Of a stretch of 38,536 nt of DNA, positions 24,104 to 33,106 are shown piece after piece; position 1 is the first letter of the stretch, and the number at the start of each line of letters is the position of its first letter. A model generated the notes under the pieces. It worked only from the letters and a program-made list of their open reading frames with translations, was not told where the DNA came from and did not search any database. The DNA is from Paracoccaceae bacterium (lineage in GTDB: Bacteria; Pseudomonadota; Alphaproteobacteria; Rhodobacterales; Rhodobacteraceae), in assembly GCA_029242355.1 (NCBI GenBank), contig JAQWUC010000012.1, positions 1-38,536 on the forward strand. The letters run 5' to 3'. Made by a program: the position numbers and the translations under genes.

Positions 24104-24532
24104 ATGATAAATTCAAAAAATGTGAATATTAAACATCTAATTTACTTTTCCAAACCAACGATTTTCGATGAAACCCATACCCATGAAATTCTACAAAAAT
24201 CTAGAGAAAACAATCAAAAACATGGAATTACTGGATCGCTCGTTTGTAGATCTGATTTATATTTCCAATTTCTTGAGGGCCCAATTGAGGCAGTGGATGA
24301 AACATTTCGAAGAATTAAAATTGATACTCGGCATACCGAAATTCAAGTAGTTAAAGAAGACAGGACAAATCGAAAATTATTCGCATCCTGGGCCATGCGA
24401 GAGGATCCAGTACATACATGGATGTGGACTAGAGAGGAAATAAAAAATGGCTTGCTCACTCGAATTTCGTCGAATGACGCATTTGACACTTTCGTAAGGC
24501 TTTCAAGAGAAGTCGACCAATTTATCAGTTAA
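24104..24532 (+). CDS. BLUF-domain blue-light sensor
   Basis: A 142-residue single-domain BLUF protein binding FAD non-covalently. Counting from ATG 24104, the photocycle residues are all present: Tyr14 (HLIYFSKP), Asn37 (NNQKHGITGS), Gln55 (LYFQFLEG), Trp96 and Met98 (FASWAM), with spacing that matches AppA Tyr21/Asn45/Gln63/Trp104/Met106. Light shifts the Tyr-Gln-FAD hydrogen bonds and signals to a partner protein. GGAG lies nine bases before the ATG, whereas the upstream TTG at 24089 has none. No output domain is fused, and a NYN-domain nuclease gene follows 41 bases later on the same strand, making it a candidate partner. Confidence 0.92.
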   Translation: MINSKNVNIKHLIYFSKPTIFDETHTHEILQKSRENNQKHGITGSLVCRSDLYFQFLEGPIEAVDETFRRIKIDTRHTEIQVVKEDRTNRKLFASWAMREDPVHTWMWTREEIKNGLLTRISSNDAFDTFVRLSREVDQFIS

Positions 24533-24573
24533 GCATTTTCAGACCCAACTTTTAGACACAGCATTCAACTTTC

Positions 24574-25047
24574 ATGAAAAAAATTGCTATATTCGTAGAT
24601 GTTCAGAATATTTATTACACCACTCGTAGTAAATTTAACAGAAATTTTAATTACAATAAATTTTGGTCCCAAATTACAAAAAATAAATCTACCGTGATAG
24701 CGATAGCGTATGCGACAAATAAGAGTGACAAAAAACAAATTAAATTCCAAAATATTTTACGAGCGATAGGCTTTCACGTTAAATTAAAACCTTATATCTG
24801 TCGTAGTGATGGATCATCAAAAGGCGACTGGGATGTAGGAATTACAATTGATGTTATTAAGTATGCACAGAGCGTTGATTCAATAATTTTAGCTTCTGGA
24901 GATGGTGACTTTGACATATTATTAGAGGAAATTAGAAAAAGTTACGGAACAGAAAGTGAGGTTTTTGGAGTAAAGGGTTTAACTTCGCCTTCATTGATTA
25001 AGCAATGTACTAAATACCATGCCATTGATGAAGATCTACTACTATAA
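24574..25047 (+). CDS. NYN-domain (LabA/DUF88, PIN-like) nuclease
   Basis: A 157-residue NYN protein. The acidic catalytic set is visible: IFVDVQN (Asp9, Asn12), KGDWDVGITIDVI (Asp85, Asp87, Asp93) and LASGDGDFDILL (Asp110, Asp112, Asp114). These bind Mg2+ or Mn2+ for single-strand RNA or DNA cleavage in the LabA/DUF88 family. The final TKYHAIDEDLLL resembles the usual conserved tail. It follows the BLUF gene closely in the same orientation without an obvious terminator between, so a light-responsive RNase module is a plausible but untested idea. Confidence 0.85.
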   Translation: MKKIAIFVDVQNIYYTTRSKFNRNFNYNKFWSQITKNKSTVIAIAYATNKSDKKQIKFQNILRAIGFHVKLKPYICRSDGSSKGDWDVGITIDVIKYAQSVDSIILASGDGDFDILLEEIRKSYGTESEVFGVKGLTSPSLIKQCTKYHAIDEDLLL

Positions 25048-25113
25048 TACAGATTGTTTATTACTCTTCTGACTGAAGGAATCGTCCAAAATGACACAAA
25101 CGAAATCTCCTTA

Positions 25114-25536
25114 TTAGAGTTTGACGCGCAAGTCTTGTAGATCCTCCAAATGCTTATTTAATGTTTGTACTGCGAGACGAAGTTCAAAGATATAAAGTGA
25201 AATTGATATTGAAAAGAGGAAAACTCCCAAAAGAAAAATAGGAATGAAGTAAGGAGGGTAAAGAAAAACAAAGAAAATTGATAATAGATTAACAATGAAA
25301 CTTAATATAGCCATAGTTTGCATCATTCGATTTAAAGAAAGACGCTTACGAAAAATTTCTATTTGCTCAAGCGATCTAATGATAGAAGGGTCATTTTTAG
25401 AAAAATCTTTATCAATTAACTCATCGTGAATTTTTCGAATTAAACTAGCCAACGAACTATATCTATTGGCGAAATTTGTCATCATAAGTGGAATGGCTGG
25501 AAATAAAATTGCAGGGAGTAAAAATAAATTTTCCAT
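25114..25536 (-). CDS. DUF2721 membrane protein
   Basis: A 140-residue protein of the DUF2721 family: an N-terminal helix (LFLLPAILFPAIPLMMTNFANRYSSLASLIR), a basic helical middle (RSLEQIEIFRKRLSLNRM) and two C-terminal helices (AILSFIVNLLSIFFVFL, IPIFLLGVFLFSISISLYIF) ending in a coiled tail. The pattern PAILFPAI...NR...LA-LIR is characteristic. Function unknown; inner membrane. No good ribosome site seen before the ATG. It lies 66 bases convergent to the NYN gene and just downstream of the TauE-like gene. Confidence 0.82.
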   Translation of the reverse strand: MENLFLLPAILFPAIPLMMTNFANRYSSLASLIRKIHDELIDKDFSKNDPSIIRSLEQIEIFRKRLSLNRMMQTMAILSFIVNLLSIFFVFLYPPYFIPIFLLGVFLFSISISLYIFELRLAVQTLNKHLEDLQDLRVKL

Positions 25537-25646
25537 TATGAGCTTTTATCTCAAGGTTAAAAGACTAAATAAGACGACAGATGTGTCACTATTACACGTT
25601 ATCATCTACTACAAAACCTATAAACACTCAACCTCACTAAGGTCCT

Positions 25647-26426
25647 CTAAAATATGTGAACATGATTTAACATCTCAGAAGCCGTAAAACCATCCCAAAT
25701 TAATTTCGTTGAGATAAATAATAATGCAAAAGAAACAAATTTATAAAACATTTTCTCTGGAATTAACTTAACTATCTTCACCCCAATAAAAACTGCAATT
25801 GATGCCGGAACCGTTAAGTAGATTGTTGTTTTAAAACTATTTGAATCAATTTGGCCAAGGAAGTAGTAAGGAACTAGTTTAATCACATTACAATAACTAA
25901 AAGCGATAACAGAAGTACCAACAAATACAGACTTTGATAGATTTAAAGGAAGAGTAAATATTTGCCACGGCGGACCCCCACTGTGACTTATAAAACTTGT
26001 AAATCCAGCTACCAAACACCAAAAATAACCCCTTTTATAACTCAATGGACGAATATCAACCTTTTGGTTCATTTGTTTAATTAAAAGGTTCAAAGAAAAT
26101 GTCGCCCCCATAAATCCGATGAATAACGTAACGATCCAATCAATCACTACATGTGCAGTCATCCAGCCAACAGCGACACCAATTGTCATACCAATAACAC
26201 CGATTTTTAAAACATCCTTGGAAAAATCACGTCGATAGGCGAATAATGCGAACAGATCAGATACAATGTAAACAGGAAGTAATAAGCTCGCGGCTGCTAT
26301 TGTAGGCATAACTAAAGATAGAACAGGCACTGCCAGCAAAGCGATAACGGGAAGTCCTCCTTTACCAAGCCCTACAAAAATAGCCGAAAGAGTCGCAAGG
26401 ACCCAGAACACCACGCCATATTCCAT
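25647..26426 (-). CDS. TauE/SafE family membrane exporter
   Basis: A 259-residue protein with about eight hydrophobic segments. FVGLGKGGLPVIALLAVPVL near the N-terminus and GFTSFISHSGGPPWQIF near the middle are the two conserved repeats of TauE/SafE (sulfite/sulfoacetate/organic anion exporters; the HSGGPP segment is diagnostic). Substrate not deducible. The ATG has AAGG upstream at a loose distance. Divergent from the EamA gene across 400 bases and possibly co-transcribed with the DUF2721 gene 110 bases downstream. Confidence 0.85.
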   Translation of the reverse strand: MEYGVVFWVLATLSAIFVGLGKGGLPVIALLAVPVLSLVMPTIAAASLLLPVYIVSDLFALFAYRRDFSKDVLKIGVIGMTIGVAVGWMTAHVVIDWIVTLFIGFMGATFSLNLLIKQMNQKVDIRPLSYKRGYFWCLVAGFTSFISHSGGPPWQIFTLPLNLSKSVFVGTSVIAFSYCNVIKLVPYYFLGQIDSNSFKTTIYLTVPASIAVFIGVKIVKLIPEKMFYKFVSFALLFISTKLIWDGFTASEMLNHVHIF

Positions 26427-26828
26427 ATTTTTTTTAAAAACCTTATCTCAACCCAAGTATAATCCTATACTATCGCCAAAAATTGACTACTACGCCTAGT
26501 TTTCTAATCATTCTTATAATCATTTTGTAACTATTGCATAAATTGAAATTTATCTTTTGAAATTGAATACATCCATCACAACAAGTGCAAATAGTCAAAT
26601 TGATACCTATACAAGGTTAGTTTTCCTACATCTCCTAATTCTTTATTTTTTAATCAATCCTACTAAAAAGATACTTAATGCGGTTACATATTGAAACTTA
26701 ATTAACCTACAGATAGTCTATTGGACAATTATACAAAAATCGTCATTTATTAAACATTAAATTCCTTTAAATCAGATCTCTAGAGTATTGTGTCAAACTG
26801 GGAGTAAAAAATTAATTTTTTTATCTTA
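26427..26828. other. Intergenic, nothing recognised
   Basis: About 400 AT-rich bases between divergent transporter genes. No ORF, strong hairpin or clear repeat. Confidence 0.5.
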
Positions 26829-27692
26829 ATGTTCTTAGGTGCCACTTGGGGTTTGTCTTTTTCAATAATGAAAATTGCAGTAACCAATGGAGGAGAACCT
26901 TTTGGTATAGCCTTTTGGCAGGCTTTAGTGTGTGCAATACTTCTTTACATATACATCCTTTTTACACAAAAAAAAATAAACTTTAAAAAATCCCATGCTC
27001 AATTAATCATCTTACTAGGAATCTTTGGATCAGCACTGCCAAATGTTTTATTTTACTGGACAGCACAAAAATTAAATGCAGGTCTATTATCAATAACCGT
27101 TTCATTTATACCTCTGCTCACATATATCTTTGCATTCTTTCTTAAAATAGAGATTTTTTCTATTCGAAGGATTTCAGGTGTGTTACTTGGTGCGATTGCT
27201 CTAAACCTTCTCATACTCCCGGAAAATAGCACTCCTCACAGAAGTGATATCTTTTGGATTTTAATCGCGTGTGTGGCTTCAATCTGTTACGCAATTGAGA
27301 ATCTTCTAATTGATTTTAAAATGCCCGAAGATATTGGCCCAGTCAGGATAGCATGTGGAATGAATCTAATGGGAGCCATTATGGTATGGCCATTTTCTTT
27401 TCTATCAAATCAAACCATAATACCAGCATATCCGCCAACTCCTCTTGAATTATCAATAATTGGACTTGGGTTAATAAATGCGATATCCTACACCACATTT
27501 ATTTTCCTAATTAAGAGAACTGGTCCTGTGTTCGCCAGTCAAACCGGATACATAGTCACGATTGGGGGAATGATTTGGGGTATAGTTTTATTTAACGAAA
27601 TATATTCAACATGGGTTTGGGCCTCACTTTTTGTAATAATTTTTGGTGTAATCCTCGTTTCTCCACGAAAGGAAAAACCTTTCAACAAATAA
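26829..27692 (+). CDS. EamA/DMT-superfamily transporter
   Basis: A 287-residue protein of two EamA repeats and ten hydrophobic segments. The first repeat has MFLGATWGLSFSIMKIA and SALPNVLFYWTAQKLNAGLLSI, the second WILIACVASICYAIENLLI and ISYTTFIFLIKRTGPVFAS followed by TIGGMIWGIVLFNE, a typical EamA ending. The N-terminus is unusually short: ATG at 26829 falls inside the first helix, and an in-frame stop lies only about 24 bases upstream. A rare ATT start or slight truncation is possible. It probably exports an amino acid or metabolite. Confidence 0.8.
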   Translation: MFLGATWGLSFSIMKIAVTNGGEPFGIAFWQALVCAILLYIYILFTQKKINFKKSHAQLIILLGIFGSALPNVLFYWTAQKLNAGLLSITVSFIPLLTYIFAFFLKIEIFSIRRISGVLLGAIALNLLILPENSTPHRSDIFWILIACVASICYAIENLLIDFKMPEDIGPVRIACGMNLMGAIMVWPFSFLSNQTIIPAYPPTPLELSIIGLGLINAISYTTFIFLIKRTGPVFASQTGYIVTIGGMIWGIVLFNEIYSTWVWASLFVIIFGVILVSPRKEKPFNK

Positions 27693-27736
27693 ATTCTTAA
27701 ACAAAATCGTATAAAGTGGAACTGACAATAATTCTT

Positions 27737-29059
27737 TTAAATTGAAAGTAAATTTTTAGCCCATTTAGTTTCCATTTTTAAACGCAACTCAGTTGCTTTT
27801 GAACTCTTTTCAATATTGATATCACTCCATTTCAAGGGAGTATTTGGTTGAATATCTTTCTTTAATTTAACGTTATTTGCCAGTCCAATCGGTAAATAAC
27901 CAAATTGCAATGATATCTTAGCAGGGCATAATTTTCCCCAAACACTAAACCCACCTTCTCCATCTAAAATTCTCCCAGCCTTAAGGTAAGATTTTGATAC
28001 AGCGATTACGTCAGATGTGAAAGCTCGAGTAACCCCTGTTGGTTGTTGAATCAAAGCAGCAGAAAGAATAGATATATTTAACTCAAGACCTATTAAATGA
28101 AAAGGCTTATACATTGCAGAATAACGTCCAGAATCATCTGTATTCATTCCATATTGACGAAAGCAAGCGGCTGTATAATCATTTGGAGCTTCTATGACAA
28201 CCTATACACCCCACCTTAAATCCTTAAAAACTGGCCGTCCATCCCGCTCTAATGATGACACAACTTCTACCTGACCCTTATTCTCTAGTATTCCACCCTC
28301 GGACTCAGGCCGCAAAATATTGGCCAGATCATCCGTTCCAGCAGGAGGAAATTGCAATCCTTGGTCAGCTGCGATGAGGCCAGTCGCATTACTAACTGCC
28401 GCCATTTCTAGAGATGATTTAGTCCCATCTAAAAACGAATTAAACATTTTGCTATTCATTCCAGATTCTTCAGCTTGTTCGGCCGTTAGTCCATAGTGAT
28501 CCCAAACTGTTAAGGGATTTGATTCATGATAAGCTGGGAGGTATTTAGTGCCCTTTCCAGCTGCAATTACATTAAATCCTGTGCTGTGGGCCCACTCAAC
28601 CAACTCACAGACCAGTGCTGGTTGATCCCCATATGCCATTGAATACACAACTCCAGCAGACCGAGCTTCTTTAGCCAATTCTGCTCCAGCGAGTACATCT
28701 GCTTCAACATTGACCATAACTATATGAATACCATTTTTTATAGCCCCTAAAGCATTAATTACGCCAGCAAGAGGATCGCCAGTTGCCTCTATCACAACTT
28801 CTAACTCGTTATTTTCCATCATAGATATAGCGTCATCAACAAAAACAGTGTCTTTAATTAACTCATCGTCCCAACCTACAGCCTTACAGTTCAATTTTGC
28901 CTTAAAAGGATTTAAGTCAGTTATTGCAATGACCTTGATACCTGGTGTTGTGATTACTTGTGACAAAAACATCGACCCAAATTTTCCAGCACCAATTAAA
29001 CCTATTTTAATCGATTTGTTAGGGTCTATTCTCTGAAGTAATTTTTGATACAAATACAT
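27737..29059 (-). pseudogene. NAD-binding/SAF-domain oxidoreductase (COG4091) interrupted by one amber codon
   Basis: Read from ATG 29059, the frame gives an N-terminal Rossmann domain (IKIGLIGAGKFGSMFLSQV), homoserine-dehydrogenase-like body (VVIEATGDPLAGVINALGAI, GDQPALVCELVEWA) and reaches DLRWGV, then TAG at 28202-28204. With no frame change it continues VVIEAPNDYTAACFRQYGM and a C-terminal SAF domain (LDGEGGFSVWGKLCPAKISL, GYLPIGLANNVKLKKDI) to 27737, total 440 codons. Both halves together match the length and order of the COG4091 family. The only lesion is the TAG, at a site where family members carry an ordinary residue, probably Tyr. It may be a recent nonsense mutation or a sequencing error. 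Divergent from the alcohol dehydrogenase gene. Confidence 0.8.
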
Positions 29060-29255
29060 TTTTTAGACTTTTTGTAATTTCGTTGAAGCAAGACAATACG
29101 ATACATGAAATAGAAAATTCAAACAAAACATCAAATAAGATACCTCTATACAGCTAGTTTAAGTAAAGTTAACAAAAAGATCATTAATCTAGTATTTTAG
29201 AACTAATTTTTTTAGACTTATAATTAAAAGATTTAATAAAAGGCTATTAATAAAG

Positions 29256-30425
29256 ATGCCAACAAACCAAATTGAAAGAGTTCTCTCTCCAAAAATTATT
29301 CGAATAGGTAGAGGAGCAGTTAAAGAAACTGGAGAAATTTTGAACCATCTGGGACTTTCCAACCCATTAATTGTTACCGATCACACCTTAGTTCAACTTG
29401 GACACGTAAATCAATTAACCGAAATTTTAAAAGAAGCGAAAGTAAAATGGTCAATTTTTGATCAGACGATCCCTGAACCAACTGACGAATGCCTATCATT
29501 GGGTTTGCAAAAATTTAAATCAAAAAAATTTGATTGTGGGATTGGATTTGGAGGTGGAAGTTGCCTTGATATGGCAAAAGCAATATCGGCAATGGCCGTG
29601 AACGCGGGGCACGTACGAAATTTTATGCAACCCAAACAAATTAACCGATCTGGAGTTGCAATAATATTGATACCAACAACAGCAGGCACTGGTTCTGAAT
29701 TAACAAGATGGTGTGTTATTTCGGACACGAAACTAACTGAAAAATACAACCTTTCTGGACTAGCTCTTATCGCCACGGCCTCAATTATTGATTGGGAATT
29801 TACTCTAACAAAACCACCGCGTCTTACGGCAGATACCGCAATTGATAGCTTAACGCATGCAATAGAAGCCTTTGTAAGCAGAAAAGCCTGTAATTTCTCA
29901 GACGAGCTTGCTCTCAAAGCTATACCTATGATTACTCAAAATATCGAAAGAGCATTTCAATATCAAGATGATCTAATCGCTCGAGAAGCATTAATGCGAG
30001 GGGCATCACTTGCGGGGATGGCATTCTCAAACTCATCCGTAGCACTTGTTCACGGTATGAGCAGACCCATTGGAATATATTTCCATATTGCTCACGGTCT
30101 ATCAAACGCAATGTTATTAGCAGAAGTAACAAACTTTTCAATTAAATCTTCTGAAAGTCGATATGCCAGGTGTGCGGTCGCTGCAGGATGGGCTACCGCC
30201 ACTGACAGTGAATCTCAAGCATGTGACAAACTCGTAAAGAACCTGCGACAGCTTCAAGTAAATTTAAAAGTTCCATCTCCGAAAGATCTAGGTTTGAACA
30301 AAAGCATGTATTTTGATATTCTCCCAATACTAGCCAAACAGGCAATAGATTCGGGGTCACCTCAAAACAATCCATTAGTGCCTTCTGCTAAAGACATAAT
30401 TAAATTATATAAGAAAATCTGGTGA
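29256..30425 (+). CDS. Iron-containing alcohol dehydrogenase
   Basis: A 389-residue member of the Fe-ADH family. GFGGGSCLDMAKAIS (about 98-111) is the NAD(P) diphosphate-binding loop and TTAGTGSELTRW follows. The metal ligands Asp197, His201 (TAIDSLTHAIEAF), His266 (ALVHGMSR) and His280 (FHIAHGLSNA) have the spacing of FucO. It oxidises or reduces a small alcohol/aldehyde or sugar-derived hydroxy acid; the substrate is not known. The divergent, adjacent SAF-domain oxidoreductase suggests that the two once served the same carbon-use pathway. No strong ribosome site beyond AAAG. Confidence 0.88.
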   Translation: MPTNQIERVLSPKIIRIGRGAVKETGEILNHLGLSNPLIVTDHTLVQLGHVNQLTEILKEAKVKWSIFDQTIPEPTDECLSLGLQKFKSKKFDCGIGFGGGSCLDMAKAISAMAVNAGHVRNFMQPKQINRSGVAIILIPTTAGTGSELTRWCVISDTKLTEKYNLSGLALIATASIIDWEFTLTKPPRLTADTAIDSLTHAIEAFVSRKACNFSDELALKAIPMITQNIERAFQYQDDLIAREALMRGASLAGMAFSNSSVALVHGMSRPIGIYFHIAHGLSNAMLLAEVTNFSIKSSESRYARCAVAAGWATATDSESQACDKLVKNLRQLQVNLKVPSPKDLGLNKSMYFDILPILAKQAIDSGSPQNNPLVPSAKDIIKLYKKIW

Positions 30426-30602
30426 TTTAGCAGTTCGTTAACACAAACAAAAAAACTCTTAGCTCGTAAGATAAGAATCAACATAATTTAAATCAACCAC
30501 TTATGGTATTTAATAACCCCCAAAACTTTTTTCCTTTATTATCACAAGATTGAAAGGTAAACACCGGTCTGTTAGGGTATTACGCAATAGTTAGGGCTGA
30601 AA

Positions 30603-30770
30603 ATGACATTTGTTGCACACTTAGAATATATTTTTCATATCACTTGCGGTGATTGTAAGTTTTATTGGACTTATGCAAGTATGGCTAAATCCTTTGATAT
30701 CGAAAAAAAGTCATACCATTGTCCGAATTGCGGCGCCAAAGAAAAGATCCAACTACAAAATGAAGTTTAA
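30603..30770 (+). CDS. 55-aa zinc-ribbon protein
   Basis: An ORF of 55 codons starting MTFVAHLEYIFHITCGDCKF and ending KEKIQLQNEV. Two CxxC knuckles, ITCGDCKF (Cys15, Cys18) and YHCPNCGAKEKI (Cys40, Cys43), are separated by 21 residues, a standard zinc ribbon. AGGG is about seven bases before the ATG. Its stop is 12 bases ahead of the next transporter gene, so they may be coupled. Tiny zinc ribbons of this kind usually bind nucleic acid or an enzyme; no specific role can be assigned. Confidence 0.72.
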   Translation: MTFVAHLEYIFHITCGDCKFYWTYASMAKSFDIEKKSYHCPNCGAKEKIQLQNEV

Positions 30771-30782
30771 ATATGCAAATAT

Positions 30783-31727
30783 TTGAATTTTGGCGTAATA
30801 CTTTTGCCCTCTAAACAACCCGTAAAAAATATTGAGTCGGACAAGAATTCACTTGGTATCATTCTAATGCTGGGCTTTTGTTTTCTTGCTCCACTTTTAG
30901 ACGTATTCGCAAAATTAGCTTCTGAGCAAATATCAATAGCTCAGATCACGACAATTCGTTTTTTGGGACAAGTTTTTTTCATGTTATTGATCATTTTAAT
31001 CCTAAAAAAGCGAATAAAAGTTCCAGTTAGTTTATTATTTCCACTATTCTCTCGAGCATTATTCTTAATGATAGCAACTTATTGCTTTTTCTCTGCAATT
31101 AAAGTTATGCCAATAGCAGACGCAGTCGCCATAGCGTTCATTGAACCTTTCATTCTTCTTCTGATAGGAAAATTTATATTTAAAGAGTCCTTAGGCATAC
31201 GCAGACTTAGCGCCTGCACAATTGGATTTATTGGAGTTATTTTGGTCATAAAACCTAGTTTTGCAAATTTTGGTTTTGTAGCTTTATATCCATTGGGAAC
31301 AGCATTTAGTTTTGCTTTTTATATCATAAGCACTCGAAGGCTCTCTCAACACCTCGATCCCATGTGTATTCAGTTTCAGACTGCATTATTTGGTAGCTTA
31401 TTATGCGCGTCACTGCTGTTTTTTGGTAACATGACAAATATCCCAGAATTGCAAATAACTCTACCAAAAGGTATTTTTTGGATTTGGCTCTTAGGTGTTG
31501 CCATTTTTGGAACAGTTTCTCATCTTTTTATAAGTTATGCCCTGAAATTTGCGTCTTCCACGGTATTAGCCCCAATACATTACTTAGAGATCGTAAGTGC
31601 AGTGTTTTTTGGTTTTGTGGTATTTGACGATGTGCCCGATTTAACCTCTTTTTGCGGCATGATTATAGTGATTTCATCTGGAATTTACATATTTTTTCGA
31701 GAAAAGTCTTTAGAGAAAAATAATTAA
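30783..31727 (+). CDS. EamA/DMT-superfamily transporter (RhaT/YdcZ-type architecture)
   Basis: A 314-residue ten-helix EamA protein. The first repeat begins LGIILMLGFCFLAPLLDVFAKLA and has YCFFSAIKVMPIADAVAIAFIEP, the second ALYPLGTAFSFAFYIISTRRL and HLFISYALKFASSTVLAPIHYLEIVSAVFFGF, classic family turns. Likely exporter or importer of a small metabolite. The start is uncertain: TTG at 30783 is the first in frame, has no ribosome site, and may be reached by coupling from the zinc-ribbon gene. Confidence 0.83.
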   Translation: MNFGVILLPSKQPVKNIESDKNSLGIILMLGFCFLAPLLDVFAKLASEQISIAQITTIRFLGQVFFMLLIILILKKRIKVPVSLLFPLFSRALFLMIATYCFFSAIKVMPIADAVAIAFIEPFILLLIGKFIFKESLGIRRLSACTIGFIGVILVIKPSFANFGFVALYPLGTAFSFAFYIISTRRLSQHLDPMCIQFQTALFGSLLCASLLFFGNMTNIPELQITLPKGIFWIWLLGVAIFGTVSHLFISYALKFASSTVLAPIHYLEIVSAVFFGFVVFDDVPDLTSFCGMIIVISSGIYIFFREKSLEKNN

Positions 31728-31782
31728 AAGTAACGATAAGCCATTAAAAACAAATAGAGCATTTCCCAAGCAGTATCTTTGA

Positions 31783-31816
31783 CTGTCGAACGACAGCTAG
31801 CTAAAACACGCTAGCT
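31783..31816 (+). terminator. Two overlapping hairpins after the EamA gene
   Basis: CTGTCG-AA-CGACAG (31783-31796) and AGCTAGC/GCTAGCT (31795-31801, 31810-31816) share two bases. No T-run follows the second hairpin, so it may act as a Rho-independent-like or processing structure, or as a regulatory site before the DmdA-like gene 140 bases downstream. Confidence 0.45.
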
Positions 31817-31957
31817 TTCCTACCAATGAAAAAAAACTATTTACAAATATAATTAGTACAATATATCGAGCTACATTCTGATTGCCAAAAAGAAGATATA
31901 AAGACTTTAGTAATATGATACAAAAAATAAACCCATACAATTAATTGGAACACGACT

Positions 31958-33043
31958 ATGGCTACAATTACACCGTCCATAAGAATACGAAGAACCCCAT
32001 TCTCGCCCGGAGTAGAAAAAGCCGGAGTTAAAAGTTATACAGTTTATAATCATACACTACTAGCAACTGAATTTGATAATTATGTTGAAGATTATCATCA
32101 TTTAAAGCGAGATGTTCAAATTTGGGACGTGGCTTGCGAAAAACAAGTAAGAATTCAAGGATTTGATGCAGAAAAACTAATGAAACTTCTTAGCCCGAGA
32201 GACCTTACTAAATTGCATCAAGATCAATGTTTTTATATACCCATGATCGATAAAAATGGCGGAATGCTTAACGATCCGGTGGCCATAAAGATTGGGATAA
32301 ACGAATACTGGGTATCAATAGCTGATAGTGATTACTTGCTTTATATTTTAGGTGTAGCCGATGCATTAAAACTTAACGTTACAATAGATGAACCCGATAT
32401 CTCACCGCTTGCGGTGCAAGGGCCAAAATCAGAAGATTTAATGGCGAGAGTTTTTGGCAATGAAGTAAGAAGCATAAAATTCTTTAGATATAAAAAACTT
32501 TTATTTGAGGGGCGTAAAATGATTGTTGCACGGTCTGGATATTCAAAACAGAGTGGTTTTGAGATCTACGTTGATGGCTTCGAATATGGAATGCCCCTAT
32601 GGGATAAGCTGATGAACGCGGGTCGTGACTTAAATGTCAGAGCAGGATGCCCAAATCTTATTGAACGGATCGAAAGTGGACTTTTATCTTATGGTAATGA
32701 TGTTACCCGAGAACATACACCTTTTGAAGCAGGTCTTTCTAAATATGTGGATTCAAAAGAAGAATTTTTAGGAAAGTTAAATTTACAAAAAAGGTCATTT
32801 AACAAAATTATTCGTCCAATCGAGATTGATGGAGAAATTCCTTCGTGCGATCGACATTGGCCAGTTTTTTTAAATGGCAAACGCACGGGTATAATAACAA
32901 GTGCAGTTTACAGTCCTGACTTCAATTGTAACGTCGCAATTGGCATGGTTGATATTGAAAAAGCCCCTGCTGGAACTCAAATAGAAGTAGAGACACAAAA
33001 TGGATTTCATAAAGCGCAAGTGAATTCTCAATTTTGGAATTAA
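31958..33043 (+). CDS. DmdA-like GcvT-family protein (putative DMSP demethylase)
   Basis: A 361-residue aminomethyltransferase-fold (GcvT) protein with strong resemblance to dimethylsulfoniopropionate demethylase DmdA: RIRRTPFSPGVE, YTVYNHTLLATEF, DVQIWDVACEKQV, LSPRDLTKL, NGGMLNDPVAIKI, WVSIADSDYLLYI, DISPLAVQGPKSEDLMARVFG, IVARSGYSKQSGFEIYV and CPNLIERIESGLLSYGND follow the order and spacing I recall for the SAR11 enzyme. DmdA moves a methyl group from DMSP to tetrahydrofolate, giving methylmercaptopropionate. Close GcvT relatives with other substrates exist, so the DMSP role is inferred. No dmdB/C/D is nearby. ATG with a weak GGA upstream. Confidence 0.68.
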   Translation: MATITPSIRIRRTPFSPGVEKAGVKSYTVYNHTLLATEFDNYVEDYHHLKRDVQIWDVACEKQVRIQGFDAEKLMKLLSPRDLTKLHQDQCFYIPMIDKNGGMLNDPVAIKIGINEYWVSIADSDYLLYILGVADALKLNVTIDEPDISPLAVQGPKSEDLMARVFGNEVRSIKFFRYKKLLFEGRKMIVARSGYSKQSGFEIYVDGFEYGMPLWDKLMNAGRDLNVRAGCPNLIERIESGLLSYGNDVTREHTPFEAGLSKYVDSKEEFLGKLNLQKRSFNKIIRPIEIDGEIPSCDRHWPVFLNGKRTGIITSAVYSPDFNCNVAIGMVDIEKAPAGTQIEVETQNGFHKAQVNSQFWN

Positions 33044-33106
33044 ATTCAAACAAGATAACTCAATCGCTGGATTGAATTTCTGATATTAACAACGAATTCC
33101 TAGTTA

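Noticed and set aside
28202-28204. Pyrrolysine or programmed amber read-through in the SAF-domain oxidoreductase
   Set aside because: No suppressor machinery or recoding signal is visible here, and a point mutation or sequence error is far simpler; kept only as a finding about the lesion.
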